DNA of 64,000 nucleotides from NCBI GenBank assembly GCA_029261395.1, contig JAJDBJ010000005.1:176800-240799 (forward strand), written 5' to 3'. The DNA comes from Nitrospinaceae bacterium. Lineage in GTDB: Bacteria; Nitrospinota; Nitrospinia; Nitrospinales; Nitrospinaceae. Shown one piece after another: positions 19,039-28,210 of the stretch. Every line of letters starts with the position of its first letter. Positions within the stretch are counted from its first letter, which is position 1. A program made the translations under genes and the position numbers. A model generated the notes under the pieces. That model was not told where the DNA came from and ran no database searches. It saw nothing but the letters and a program-made list of their open reading frames with translations.

Positions 19039-19211
19039 CTTCTGAACGGCGCCCAAATCCTTGAAAACACCCCCATATGCTAAAAATTAAAACTGTTTTC
19101 CTTAAAAGTTGCCCCTATAATAAATAGATAGGCATCTAAGGTAATTTGAAGGTTCACCTGCTCCCAGACATCCATTTAAACTGTTATCTGTCTCCAAACA
19201 ACCGGGATTCC

Positions 19212-20858
19212 ATGCCAAAAACTCTGGTTTTTACCGCTACATACAACGAATCAGACAACATCGGGAATATTCTCAGCGAAATATTCCAACATCTGCCGGA
19301 TGCGGAAATCCTCGTAGTCGACGATAACTCTCCGGATGGAACAGGCGATCTTTTGGACCGACTCGCGGAGGCCAACCCGGCCATCCATGTGATCCATCGC
19401 CCATCCAAGTTGGGGCTGGGAACGGCTCATCTGATGGCGATGAGATATGCCATCCACCATGAGTACGATCAACTCATCACCATGGATGCCGACTTTTCCC
19501 ACAATCCCAAATACCTTCCCGTCATCAAACAGCTTTTGGAAGACAATGATTTTGTTATCGGGTCGCGTTACACCAAAGGCGGTCGATGCGACTACGGATT
19601 CGTCCGCACCCTGATCAGCAAGACGGCTAACACCCTGGCGCGATATCTGCTGGGCATCCCGACTCATGAAGCCACCACCTCGTACCGCGGTTTCTCGCTT
19701 TCACTGCTCAAACAAATGGATTTGAACTCGATTTGGTCGGACGGCTATTCCTTTTTCATGGAATCCATTTTCGTGGTTCGGCTGGCGACACGCCGACTGG
19801 CCGAATTCCCCATCTATTTTGAAGACCGCCGTGCCGGCGCGTCCAAGATTTCGAAACGTGAAATCTACAAGGCCATTTACAATATCGGCCGCCTGTTTTA
19901 CCGGAGACTGTTTGTCATCCCCTTTGCCGTTTACCAACCGGACAAACTCAAGGAAAAATCCCAGCCCTGCGAAAATTGCGGATCTCTATTTCATATGGAA
20001 ATGTTTCCGGCAAAGTATGCGGAAAATGAGGACGCCTCTATTTACCAATGCACCAGCGCCGGGCATCGAACCCACGGAAGAATTTTAAAATGCCTGCATT
20101 GCGGACTGGTGTTCAACGAAACCCGGCATGATGCTGAAAAACTCCTCAGTTTTTATTCGGATGTTGTCGATCAGGGTTATTTAAAAAACATCGACTCGCG
20201 CTTCAAAACGTTTCGATATAATTTTGAAAAGATCAAACCCTACATTCCCCCTACCGGGAAATTACTCGATATCGGATCCTATTGCGGCGTCTCCCTTAAA
20301 GTCGCGCATGAAAACGGATATGAAACACTCGGGGTCGAACCTTCCAAATGGGCCGCACAATATTCAGAAGAAGTCATGGGGGAACGCGTATTTCAGGGAA
20401 CGCTCAATGACCTGCCAAGCGAAGAGGGACCTTTCGATGTTGTTACCATGTGGGACGTCATGGAACATCTTCCCCATCCCGTAGAGGAGATGAAATTGAT
20501 TCACTCCCGCTTGAAGCCGGGCGGGGTCTTCGCGTTTTCAACCCTGTTTATTGACAACTGGTATCCGAAGATCCTGAAAGAAAGATGGCCCTGGTATATG
20601 GATATGCACCTGTTCTATTTCACGCTGGATGCCATGAAACAACTGTTGAACAAGGCCGGTCTGGAGCTCGTGCATCATCAAAAATACACCCACATCATTA
20701 CTCTGGAATACTTTTTCGTCAAACTGGATGCACTGGGCATTTTCGGAGCCAAGTTTCTGGCTGAAAAAATCGGCAATACCCGTCTCAAGAATATTATGAT
20801 CCCGTTCAGTTTTGGCGATATTCAACTGTTCGTTTGTAAACGGATTGAGGACAAATAA
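19212..20858 (+). CDS. Fusion: family-2 glycosyltransferase (polyprenol-phosphate type) plus zinc-ribbon SAM methyltransferase
   Basis: About 548 residues from ATG 19212; a TTG at 19146 would add 22 unlikely residues. Residues 1-245 form a DPM1-type GT2 domain: LVFTATYNESDNIG, ILVVDDNSPDGTGD, MDADFSHNPKY and GSRYTKGG. After a basic helix, two Cys-rich clusters (CENCGSLF and LKCLHCGLVFNE, about 258-308) look like a treble-clef or rubredoxin-like zinc site. A class I methyltransferase domain follows (GKLLDIGSYCGVSL, VTMWDVMEHLPHPVEEM). Each half is usually a separate protein in sugar clusters. It probably attaches a sugar to a lipid carrier and methylates a glycan or sugar intermediate; acceptors are unknown. 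Confidence 0.85.
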   Translation: MPKTLVFTATYNESDNIGNILSEIFQHLPDAEILVVDDNSPDGTGDLLDRLAEANPAIHVIHRPSKLGLGTAHLMAMRYAIHHEYDQLITMDADFSHNPKYLPVIKQLLEDNDFVIGSRYTKGGRCDYGFVRTLISKTANTLARYLLGIPTHEATTSYRGFSLSLLKQMDLNSIWSDGYSFFMESIFVVRLATRRLAEFPIYFEDRRAGASKISKREIYKAIYNIGRLFYRRLFVIPFAVYQPDKLKEKSQPCENCGSLFHMEMFPAKYAENEDASIYQCTSAGHRTHGRILKCLHCGLVFNETRHDAEKLLSFYSDVVDQGYLKNIDSRFKTFRYNFEKIKPYIPPTGKLLDIGSYCGVSLKVAHENGYETLGVEPSKWAAQYSEEVMGERVFQGTLNDLPSEEGPFDVVTMWDVMEHLPHPVEEMKLIHSRLKPGGVFAFSTLFIDNWYPKILKERWPWYMDMHLFYFTLDAMKQLLNKAGLELVHHQKYTHIITLEYFFVKLDALGIFGAKFLAEKIGNTRLKNIMIPFSFGDIQLFVCKRIEDK

Positions 20859-20909
20859 TCTGAGGCTTGACCTCCGGGAAAACCGCCTCTCACCTTCCTC
20901 CTGACCACT

Positions 20910-21890
20910 ATGAAAAAAGCGTTGATCACAGGAATCACGGGACAAGATGGAAGCTATCTCGCCGAATACCTGCTTGCCCAGGGATATGAGGTTCACGGAC
21001 TGACACGCCTGAACGCCGGCACTGAAGAGGACTATTCCTTTTGGCGGATCCAATCGATTCGCGATCAACTAATCCTGCATGCTGGCAATCTGGAAGATTA
21101 TAGCAACCTGGAAGCCATCATCCGAACGGTTCAACCCGATGAATGCTACCACCTTGCCGCCGAGACGTTTGTGTTTAATTCACTGGAAGACGAATCGGCC
21201 ATTTTGAAAACCAACACCCAAAGCACTCATCACCTGCTGTTGGGTTTAAAGAATCATGTGCCGGAATGCCGTTTATTTTTCGCCGGGTCGTCCGAAATGT
21301 TCGGACAGGCTTCGGAGGCGCCACAAAATGAAAGCACTCCGTTCAACCCCCGTTCGATTTATGGTGTCTCCAAGGTGATCGGCCATGATCTGATCCGTTA
21401 TTACCGGGATCACCTGGGCCTGTTCGCCTGCACCGGAGTTTTGTACAACCACGAATCACCCCGGCGTGGAACCCGGTTTGTCACCCGCAAAATCACATCC
21501 ACTGCCGTGAAGATCAAACTAGGCATGGAAGCCGAACTTCGGCTGGGCAATATCGAAGCTGAGCGTGACTGGGGTTACGCCGGTGACACGGTGACCGCCA
21601 TGCACGCCATGCTGGTCGCCGACCAACCAGATCATTACGTCATCGCTACCGGAACGACGCATACCATCCGGAATTTTCTGGAACAGGCGTTCGGGGAACT
21701 GGATTTGGATTACGAGGAATACCTGATAATCGATGAAGAGTTTTACCGTCCGAAGGAAGATGTTCCGCTGGTTGGCGATGCCAGCAGGATTCGCTCCCAA
21801 TTGCAATGGGAACCGAAAGTTTCATTCGAGGACATGGTGCGGGAGATGATTCAGTCGGACCTTGAATATTTTCAATCATTGTTGCAATAA
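20910..21890 (+). CDS. GDP-mannose 4,6-dehydratase-like SDR enzyme (short paralogue)
   Basis: A 326-residue extended SDR: NAD loop [38 protein letters not shown], catalytic Tyr/Lys in [29 protein letters not shown] and LGNIEAERDWGYAGDTVTAM. These are the marks of the Gmd family, yet it is about 35 residues shorter than the next gene and clearly diverged from it. It may dehydrate GDP-mannose or another NDP-hexose to a 4-keto-6-deoxy product. It lies 51 bases after the glycosyltransferase fusion and 60 bases before gmd, suggesting one operon. Confidence 0.85.
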   Translation: MKKALITGITGQDGSYLAEYLLAQGYEVHGLTRLNAGTEEDYSFWRIQSIRDQLILHAGNLEDYSNLEAIIRTVQPDECYHLAAETFVFNSLEDESAILKTNTQSTHHLLLGLKNHVPECRLFFAGSSEMFGQASEAPQNESTPFNPRSIYGVSKVIGHDLIRYYRDHLGLFACTGVLYNHESPRRGTRFVTRKITSTAVKIKLGMEAELRLGNIEAERDWGYAGDTVTAMHAMLVADQPDHYVIATGTTHTIRNFLEQAFGELDLDYEEYLIIDEEFYRPKEDVPLVGDASRIRSQLQWEPKVSFEDMVREMIQSDLEYFQSLLQ

Positions 21891-21950
21891 TAAGTGAACA
21901 CACGGACTACGCTGATTGTGAACAAACTCTTAAAAATCTTATAGGGAAAT

Positions 21951-23030
21951 GTGTTTATGAAGAAAGCCTTTATTACCGGGGTCACGGGGCAGGACGGTTC
22001 CTACCTCTCCGAGTTACTGCTTGAGAAGGGTTACGAAGTGCATGGACTGGTGCGCCGTTCGTCTTTTTTCAACCGGGGGCGAATCGAAGATATTCGCCAG
22101 AAAACCAAATCCTCCGGCCAGTTTCAACTGCATTACGGAGACATGACCGACTCCTCCAGTCTCAATAAATTGATCACCATGATTCAGCCCGATGAAGTGT
22201 ACAATCTGGCGGCACAAAGCCATGTCGCGGTCAGTTTTGCCACGCCCGATTACACCGCTCAGGTAGATGGCATGGGAACCCTCCGTATTCTGGACGCGAT
22301 CAACAGTCTGGGGCTGAAAAACAAAACGCGTTTTTATCAGGCCTCCACCAGTGAATTGTACGGTCAAGTTGCGGAAAGCCCGCAAAATGAAACGACTCCG
22401 TTTTATCCGCGCAGTCCGTACGGCGTCGCCAAACTGTACGCCCACTGGATTACCATCAATTACCGGGAGGCGTATGACCTGTTCGCGTGCAGTGGCATTT
22501 TGTTCAACCACGAATCTCCGCGCCGCGGAGAAAATTTTGTGACCCGCAAGATCACCATGACCCTGGCGCAAATCCTTCAGGGAAAAACTGAAAAATTATC
22601 TTTGGGTAATATGGATGCCAAACGCGACTGGGGCTATGCCAAGGATTACGTTGAAGGCATGTGGATGATGTTGCAACAGGACAAGCCGGACGATTACGTG
22701 CTGGCGACAGGAAAGCAACAGACGGTCCGCGAATTCGTTAACCTGGCATTCGGTTTTTGCGGCATTGAGTTGGACTGGCAGGGTTCGGGAGTAGATGAAA
22801 AGGGAGTCGACAAAGCCACAGGCAAGGTATTGGTGGAAGTGAATCCCAAATACTTCCGGCCGACGGAAGTGGAAACGTTGCTGGGAGACTGCACCAAGGC
22901 GAAGACTCAGCTGGGCTGGGCACCCAAAACATCCTTCAAGGAGCTGGTGGAAATGATGGTCGAACATGACTTGAAACTTGCGGGACTGGATCGTAAAGAT
23001 GTATTGAAGCAGTCAGGATCGGCGCGTTAG
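21951..23030 (+). CDS. gmd: GDP-mannose 4,6-dehydratase
   Basis: A 359-residue protein of normal family length. Motifs are [20 protein letters not shown], the GDP-mannose-binding [44 protein letters not shown], catalytic Tyr-Lys in [10 protein letters not shown], and a C-terminal [19 protein letters not shown]. The enzyme makes GDP-4-keto-6-deoxymannose, precursor of GDP-fucose, GDP-rhamnose or GDP-perosamine. No fucose synthase (fcl) or reductase follows, so the final sugar is not set by this window. It is the last gene of the plus-strand sugar cluster. Confidence 0.94.
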   Translation: MFMKKAFITGVTGQDGSYLSELLLEKGYEVHGLVRRSSFFNRGRIEDIRQKTKSSGQFQLHYGDMTDSSSLNKLITMIQPDEVYNLAAQSHVAVSFATPDYTAQVDGMGTLRILDAINSLGLKNKTRFYQASTSELYGQVAESPQNETTPFYPRSPYGVAKLYAHWITINYREAYDLFACSGILFNHESPRRGENFVTRKITMTLAQILQGKTEKLSLGNMDAKRDWGYAKDYVEGMWMMLQQDKPDDYVLATGKQQTVREFVNLAFGFCGIELDWQGSGVDEKGVDKATGKVLVEVNPKYFRPTEVETLLGDCTKAKTQLGWAPKTSFKELVEMMVEHDLKLAGLDRKDVLKQSGSAR

Positions 23031-23038
23031 CCGAAACG

Positions 23039-23236
23039 TTATTTTCCATCGCCGACTTTCAGACACCGGCTTTCAAATTGATGAAGCAGGGTATTCATGC
23101 CCATGAGCGCCAACCCCCAGCTCAAAATCACGCCGAGACTATTGGCAACCACATCCCATACCTCCCCACTTCGCGTAGCCAACTGAGACTGCAAAACCTC
23201 TGATGACGGCACAAGGTAACACCCCCGTTTGGGATC
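23039..23236 (-). pseudogene. VanZ-like gene remnant (C-terminal fragment)
   Basis: On the minus strand, 65 codons are open between an upstream stop (23239-23237) and TAA at 23041-23039, without a usable start. They encode PSSEVLQSQLATRSGEVWDV followed by VANSLGVILSWGLALMG. This matches the end of VanZ-family membrane proteins (E.LQ, R.G...D...N..G, then a hydrophobic helix). The N-terminal two-thirds are missing, so it is a decayed leftover at the end of the polysaccharide region. The rest of the gap to 23511 holds no convincing gene. Confidence 0.5.
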
Positions 23237-23511
23237 TTATTTGGGTTAATGCTTCCAAACCTCTAATTTAAAAGAATTTAAAGCGAAAACTTTGGCTTAC
23301 ATTAGCCTTTATTATTTTGGAGTGAATGTAAGACTATCGATCAAGCAAAGCGCAATAAATACCCTATTAAGGGTATCATATGATTTGCTTTATTTTCCTG
23401 CGGAACTCTCTTTATATCCTTGGAGATTTCTGAAAAAATTGAATTTCAATCGGGTTCAATTGATCCACCTCTCCCACCAATCAACCTCATTAACCCAGAG
23501 AGGGGTTTACT

Positions 23512-23540
23512 TTGACATCCTCTCAAAATTCAATTATGAT
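23512..23540 (+). promoter_or_regulatory. Near-consensus sigma-70 promoter for the LuxR-type regulator
   Basis: TTGACA (23512-23517), a 17-base spacer and TATGAT (23535-23540) match the -35 and -10 boxes with one mismatch in total. A start near 23547 would leave a leader of about 45 bases before the regulator gene. Confidence 0.7.
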
Positions 23541-23590
23541 CTTGCAATCCAACGGCTTAATAATATTTACCTGTAATCCTGAACCCCATT

Positions 23591-24574
23591 ATGAATACAA
23601 AAGCCGAGTCCCCACCTATGGCACAGCCAGACAATTTTTCTTTACAGGAAGCATTTAAAGTTTTGCTGGAGTGCAAAAACCGGGGAGAACTCAGGAAAAC
23701 GATCAAAGAGAATATCTATCCCGCTTTCGAGGACGATTTTCGCCATTTCGTCATTACGATTTCCGAAACCGAACCCCCACCTCTAATGGGGTGCTCTACT
23801 TTAAGCGCTCAGGAACAAGAGGCCATACATTCCTATCTTAAAGAAGATCCGCTTGCCAAACTCTTGTTGCTTCAAAATGAGGTCAGCGAGCAAATTTATT
23901 TAAGAAACGAAAATGACGCGCAAACCCTCTTTTCATTTATCGCTTTCAAAATTAAATCGGTTGTACAGGATGAGGCGTTGGCCAAATCGCGAGCCATGGT
24001 TCAGGGCCTGTTAAAATCGCCTTCGGGGATTGCCGTAGTTGCGATAATCAATGACACTAAAAATATAGTCACTTCGAATCAGGCCTTTCGGGAAATTTTT
24101 GACATAACTTCCGGGACAGAGCTTCCCCAGAATCTGGTTAAGGTTCTTGAAAGGGAGCAGGCCAGTCTGGATACATCCAAGCCTGAGGAAGACGAGGGAA
24201 AGTGGGGCCGGGAAGTTTCCTTTTTTACCCTTCCGAAAGGGACCTACAAGTTGTATCTGGTGCCTCTGGAGGTTCAGAGCTCAAACGACACGGACCTATG
24301 GCTTCTTCGCATCCATCCTGCCGCCGATCCGTTCACCAAGTCTAATCGGTTAATTGAAAAGGCGGGCCTCACCTGGCGCGAGATGGAAATCTGCTGTTTG
24401 ATCCACGACGGATTGGGGCGGAATGAAATTGCCGAGCGACTTTTTATCAGCGCTCATACAGTTAAAACCCACCTGAAGAAAATCCACAAAAAGCTGCAGG
24501 TTAATTCACGTACGCAATTGGTGGCCTATCTCAACCAGCATGCGGATGAAGCCCATGATGGCGGCTTTGCCTGA
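23591..24574 (+). CDS. LuxR-family transcriptional regulator with PAS-like sensory region
   Basis: A 327-residue protein. The C-terminal 60 residues form a LuxR/FixJ-type helix-turn-helix: LTWREMEICCLIHDGLGRNE, then FISAHTVKTHLKKIHKKLQV. Residues about 130-235 look PAS-like (GIAVVAIINDTKNIVTSNQA, FREIFDI), so the protein probably senses a small ligand or redox signal. The N-terminal 120 residues are helical and not recognised. There is no receiver domain. It has its own strong promoter. ATG at 23591 is chosen; an in-frame Met thirteen residues later is possible. Targets are unknown. Confidence 0.85.
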   Translation: MNTKAESPPMAQPDNFSLQEAFKVLLECKNRGELRKTIKENIYPAFEDDFRHFVITISETEPPPLMGCSTLSAQEQEAIHSYLKEDPLAKLLLLQNEVSEQIYLRNENDAQTLFSFIAFKIKSVVQDEALAKSRAMVQGLLKSPSGIAVVAIINDTKNIVTSNQAFREIFDITSGTELPQNLVKVLEREQASLDTSKPEEDEGKWGREVSFFTLPKGTYKLYLVPLEVQSSNDTDLWLLRIHPAADPFTKSNRLIEKAGLTWREMEICCLIHDGLGRNEIAERLFISAHTVKTHLKKIHKKLQVNSRTQLVAYLNQHADEAHDGGFA

Positions 24575-24618
24575 GCCATCCCGAACCCGCACATTCGCTT
24601 CGAATCACCCGACGCTCC

Positions 24619-25145
24619 TTAGCTTGATTTGACTTTCAGGTTTACCTGGAAATGAGGCACAAAGCTCGCCTCTCTCTTCATAACATATCCCAAAATCCCA
24701 TACGATGTGCTTGCCTGGAACAGCCGCCTAACTGGAATTTCCCCTTTATTTTCCACTCCAAAGATTTCATAAACCAAAATTCCGGGAATTTTTTTCCTCC
24801 GAAAAGGTCTATATAGTGGGCGACTGTTTCATATTTTATGACCACTTTAAAATGGGGCTCGTCAGGATTGAACCTCCCTAGAGAAGCCATTGCCAATGTT
24901 GCTTCCATTGATCCTGGCGAGTACCCTTTTTTTAGTTACGTTATTCGATAATAAGACTTTCCCTTCATTCGTTCGCCCAAAAATTCCCTTCGAATAATCA
25001 CTTCGCGCTCCCTTTGGAATTGATTTGATCACAATCCGGCCCTCGCCACCAAACTTCTAACCGCTTGATATAGCGTCACTTCAGCCTCCTCCGCTGTGAC
25101 TACGCTCTCAATAGGGATAACGACTGGCGGATCGGGTATTATCTG
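24619..25145 (-). pseudogene. Frameshifted gene of unknown family (about 175 codons)
   Basis: The minus strand encodes a coherent product only if the reading frame is switched three times. Pieces in order: PDPPVVIPIESVVTAEEAEV (upstream), RIVIKSIPKGARSDYSKGIF, then GSMEATLAMASLGRFNPDEP, then PGILVYEIFGVENKGEIPVR, and finally VPHFQVNLKVKSS before TAA at 24621-24619. The breaks fall near 25033-25043, in a 7-base A/T run at 24927-24933 and in another 7-base run at 24789-24795. It looks like a recently decayed gene, or one with sequencing errors in homopolymers. I do not recognise the family. It fills the gap between the LuxR regulator and the GGDEF-EAL gene. Confidence 0.5.
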
Positions 25146-25205
25146 CTAGACTATATGTAACAGAGGTTTATTCGCACTTCAGCCGCACTCAATCCTGATA
25201 TCAAA

Positions 25206-27353
25206 ATGCCCAATTCCGCATCCTTTATTTCTTCCGACAAAAAAAAGGAAATCCTGAAAACCATCGACGTTCTCAGTTTTTTCCACGAATCCACCCTGGA
25301 ACGACTGGCTCAGGAAAGCAAGGAAATCCCACTGAAACCAGAAGCCATCGTATTCAATGAAGGGGATCAGGGAAGTGCGATGTATATCGTACTGAAAGGA
25401 GAAATATCGATCTATCAGGGCGACAAGTCCTTAACCAGCATGGTGCCGGGAACGTTTTTTGGTGAAATGTCTCTGATTGAGTCCCGCCCGAGAACAGCCG
25501 GGGCGCGGGCACTTGTCCCCTCGGTGCTGATGGAAATCAGCGAGGCCCAGTTTCAGGAATATTTTGCAACACAGCCCAGAGCCCTGATGGCCATCATGAA
25601 AACTCTGTCAGCACGGTCCCGACAAATTTCAACCGGTCTGGCATCCACCACTGTTTCAAAAGCAGAATCCGGTGACGACAACCCTTTACAACATGCCATA
25701 CCTTCTCTGGACGAATATTACCGGGAGGTTCTGGTCTTCCATCCGCAGACGTTTCAATTTATCAAAGCCAATTCCCTGGCATGCGTGGGTACGGGATTCA
25801 CTCCTGAAGAAATAAAGCAAAAAACATTTATCGAGCTGGCGCCAAACCTGGACCCGAAAAAATTAAGCCAGATGTGCGATTCCCTCATAAACAAAATCCG
25901 GCCCATGGTTTCTTTTGAAACCACATTCATCCGTAAAGATGAATCCACCTACCCTGCCGAATGCAAACTCCAATTGGTGGAACCGAAAGGTTCCGATTCT
26001 GAAATTCTGGTGTGGGTTCAGGATTTAACTGAGCGCAAGCAGATGGAAGACACCATCCGGCAAATGGCCTATTACGATTCACTGACGGGTCTGCCCAACC
26101 GCAATCTTCTCAATGACCGGCTCGCGGTAGCACTGGCCAACGCCGCCCGCAATCAGCAAAAGGTGGCAATTCTCTTCCTGGACCTGGACCACTTCAAAAC
26201 CATCAACGATTCCTTGGGACATGAAGCCGGAGACCATTTACTTCAGCAGGTTTCCCTGAGAATCAAGGAAGTCCTGCGCAAACAGGACACCATCGCGCGA
26301 ATGGGAGGAGACGAGTTCATCATCCTCATCCCGGGTTTGACGGATACCGATCACACGGCCCGGCTGGCCGAAAAGATTCTCGACGCTGTGACACCGGTTT
26401 TTAAAATTGGAGATAACGAATTGTATATCGGCTGTAGCATCGGCATCTCCATCTTTCCCGACGACGGAATGGAAATTAAAACACTTCTGAAAAATTCCGA
26501 CCTGGCGATGTACCGTGCTAAGGAAAAAGGACGGAACACGTTCGAGCTGTATACCCCATCGATGAATTTCAAAGCGATGGAACGATTGGCGGTGGAAAAA
26601 AATCTAAGGAAGGCGTTGGATCGTGAAGAGTTTGAATTGTATTACCAGCCCAAGATTAATTTAAAGTCAGGAAAAATCGCAGGCGTTGAAGCTCTCATAC
26701 GATGGGACAGCCCCGAGTTGGGAATAGTCATGCCCAACCAGTTCATTCACATTGCCGAAGAAACTCGACTGATTATTCAAATGGGACATTGGGTTTTTCT
26801 CACCGCCTGTCAACAGCTCAAACTCTGGCAGAAAGCGGGGTTACCGGAAATCCCCATATCAGTCAATCTATCGGTGGTTCAATTCACCCATCCCAACCTG
26901 GTGTCCGAAATCAGCAAAATTCTTAAACAAACGAATACCCCACCACACCATCTGGAGCTGGAAATTACCGAAAGCGTTTTGATGCAAGATACCACCCTGG
27001 CGATTTCCATATTGAACAAACTCAGTGAACTGGGCATCAAGATTTCAATCGACGATTTCGGAACCGGTTTCTCTTCTCTCAATTACCTTAAAAACCTTCC
27101 GATGGATTATTTGAAGATCGATCAAACCTTTATAAAAGATTTCAACCTACAAACCAATGCTGCCATCACTAAAGCCATTGTCACCCTCGCGCAAAGTCTG
27201 AATTTGAAAACTATCGCCGAAGGTGTAGAAACAGAAGAGCAAAGAAAATTTTTAACTGAATTGAATTGCGATGAAGCGCAGGGGTTTCTTTTCAGTAAAC
27301 CCATCCCCAAAGACGAGATGGGTGAACTGCTGAAATCCGGGAAAAAGTTCTAG
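25206..27353 (+). CDS. Cyclic-di-GMP signalling protein: cNMP-binding, PAS, GGDEF and EAL domains
   Basis: A 715-residue cytoplasmic protein without membrane segments. Residues about 18-135 form a cyclic-nucleotide-binding domain (GDQGSAMYIVLKGEISIYQG, GTFFGEMSLIESRPRTAGAR). A PAS domain lies near 165-275, ending in a PAC-like VWVQDLTERKQMED. The diguanylate cyclase domain (about 285-450) has an intact GGDEF in ARMGGDEFIIL and an RKQD inhibitory site five residues earlier. The phosphodiesterase domain (about 460-710) has GVEALIRW, ITESVLMQD, IDDFGTGFSSL and AEGVETEEQ, so both activities look intact. It probably tunes c-di-GMP in response to a cyclic nucleotide and a PAS ligand. Confidence 0.93.
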   Translation: MPNSASFISSDKKKEILKTIDVLSFFHESTLERLAQESKEIPLKPEAIVFNEGDQGSAMYIVLKGEISIYQGDKSLTSMVPGTFFGEMSLIESRPRTAGARALVPSVLMEISEAQFQEYFATQPRALMAIMKTLSARSRQISTGLASTTVSKAESGDDNPLQHAIPSLDEYYREVLVFHPQTFQFIKANSLACVGTGFTPEEIKQKTFIELAPNLDPKKLSQMCDSLINKIRPMVSFETTFIRKDESTYPAECKLQLVEPKGSDSEILVWVQDLTERKQMEDTIRQMAYYDSLTGLPNRNLLNDRLAVALANAARNQQKVAILFLDLDHFKTINDSLGHEAGDHLLQQVSLRIKEVLRKQDTIARMGGDEFIILIPGLTDTDHTARLAEKILDAVTPVFKIGDNELYIGCSIGISIFPDDGMEIKTLLKNSDLAMYRAKEKGRNTFELYTPSMNFKAMERLAVEKNLRKALDREEFELYYQPKINLKSGKIAGVEALIRWDSPELGIVMPNQFIHIAEETRLIIQMGHWVFLTACQQLKLWQKAGLPEIPISVNLSVVQFTHPNLVSEISKILKQTNTPPHHLELEITESVLMQDTTLAISILNKLSELGIKISIDDFGTGFSSLNYLKNLPMDYLKIDQTFIKDFNLQTNAAITKAIVTLAQSLNLKTIAEGVETEEQRKFLTELNCDEAQGFLFSKPIPKDEMGELLKSGKKF

Positions 27354-27359
27354 GAAAAT

Positions 27360-28001
27360 TTAAGAGGTGAGTTTTCTGAGGACGTGGTCCCAGTCTGCGT
27401 TTTCCACTTCATGAGATAAAATAGGCCCCATATCTCCGAACTTTTCGGTCTCGCTCTGAGTCAAATCCGGATCCTGCAGGACCACAAACGGCTCTTCTTC
27501 CATATCCGTCGAGTCCTCAAGAATCGATGGAGCATCCGTAGCATCCATGCCATCGTACCCCTCGAAATCAGGCGTTTGGCGCAGTCCTTTCAACCGACCC
27601 ATCCAATGCGCCGGAGGTCGGCCTTCCCCGAATTGGGTGCCTTCACCAATCGACTCCAAGTATTCGCGATACAACTGGTAATGCCTAAACCGGAACGGGC
27701 TGATCCGGTTAGCCTGCAGTAAATCTTCAGAAGCCAGCCGATATTGCTTTTGCCGGAGGTAGATCCGACCGCGATAGATCCGTGCCAGAAAGTGCCGGGG
27801 GTAAAGACTCAGCACCATGTTCAAGTGCAACTGGGCCACTACAAAGTTTTTATTTTCAATATGTTTGATAGCCTGATCGCAATGGCGGCGGACGGTGGTG
27901 CTCAGGTTTTCCCGCAAAATAAACAGCGGCTCCAGAACAGGAAAAATGAATTTCCCCACATTGTACCGAACAAAATGCAAACTCCGCTTTAATTGGGTCA
28001 T
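27360..28001 (-). CDS. Hypothetical protein with TPR-like helices
   Basis: The frame opens at 28112, but the most sensible start is the ATG at 28001 (another at 28013), giving about 213 residues. The middle (about 45-110) has paired helices of TPR type: ENKNFVVAQLHLNMVLSLYP and RIYLRQKQYRLASEDLLQAN. The C-terminal third is acidic and probably disordered (EDSTDMEEEP, SHEVENADWDHVLRKLTS). No signal peptide is evident. It ends six bases from the stop of the convergent GGDEF-EAL gene. Function is unknown; a scaffold role is an inference from the TPR fold. Confidence 0.65.
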   Translation of the reverse strand: MTQLKRSLHFVRYNVGKFIFPVLEPLFILRENLSTTVRRHCDQAIKHIENKNFVVAQLHLNMVLSLYPRHFLARIYRGRIYLRQKQYRLASEDLLQANRISPFRFRHYQLYREYLESIGEGTQFGEGRPPAHWMGRLKGLRQTPDFEGYDGMDATDAPSILEDSTDMEEEPFVVLQDPDLTQSETEKFGDMGPILSHEVENADWDHVLRKLTS

Positions 28002-28210
28002 AGGTCCCGGCATTAGGCTGGCATCCGGAGGAAACAGGTTTCCGCACGCACAAGCATTTCTTAAGTCAAAATGGATTGGGCACATTCTAACCAATGACCG
28101 GCACGCCGTCAATTCCTATTGTCTTTTAAAATGAGTTGAACCCTAATTAATATATTTCACAGAATTTCTTAAGGATAGAGCGAGTCGGCGGGAAGTTTCT
28201 GCAAGCACTT

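Noticed and set aside
23292..23576. 94-codon plus-strand frame before the LuxR-type gene
   Set aside because: It starts at TTG without a ribosome-binding site, is AT-rich, and a near-consensus promoter lies inside it.
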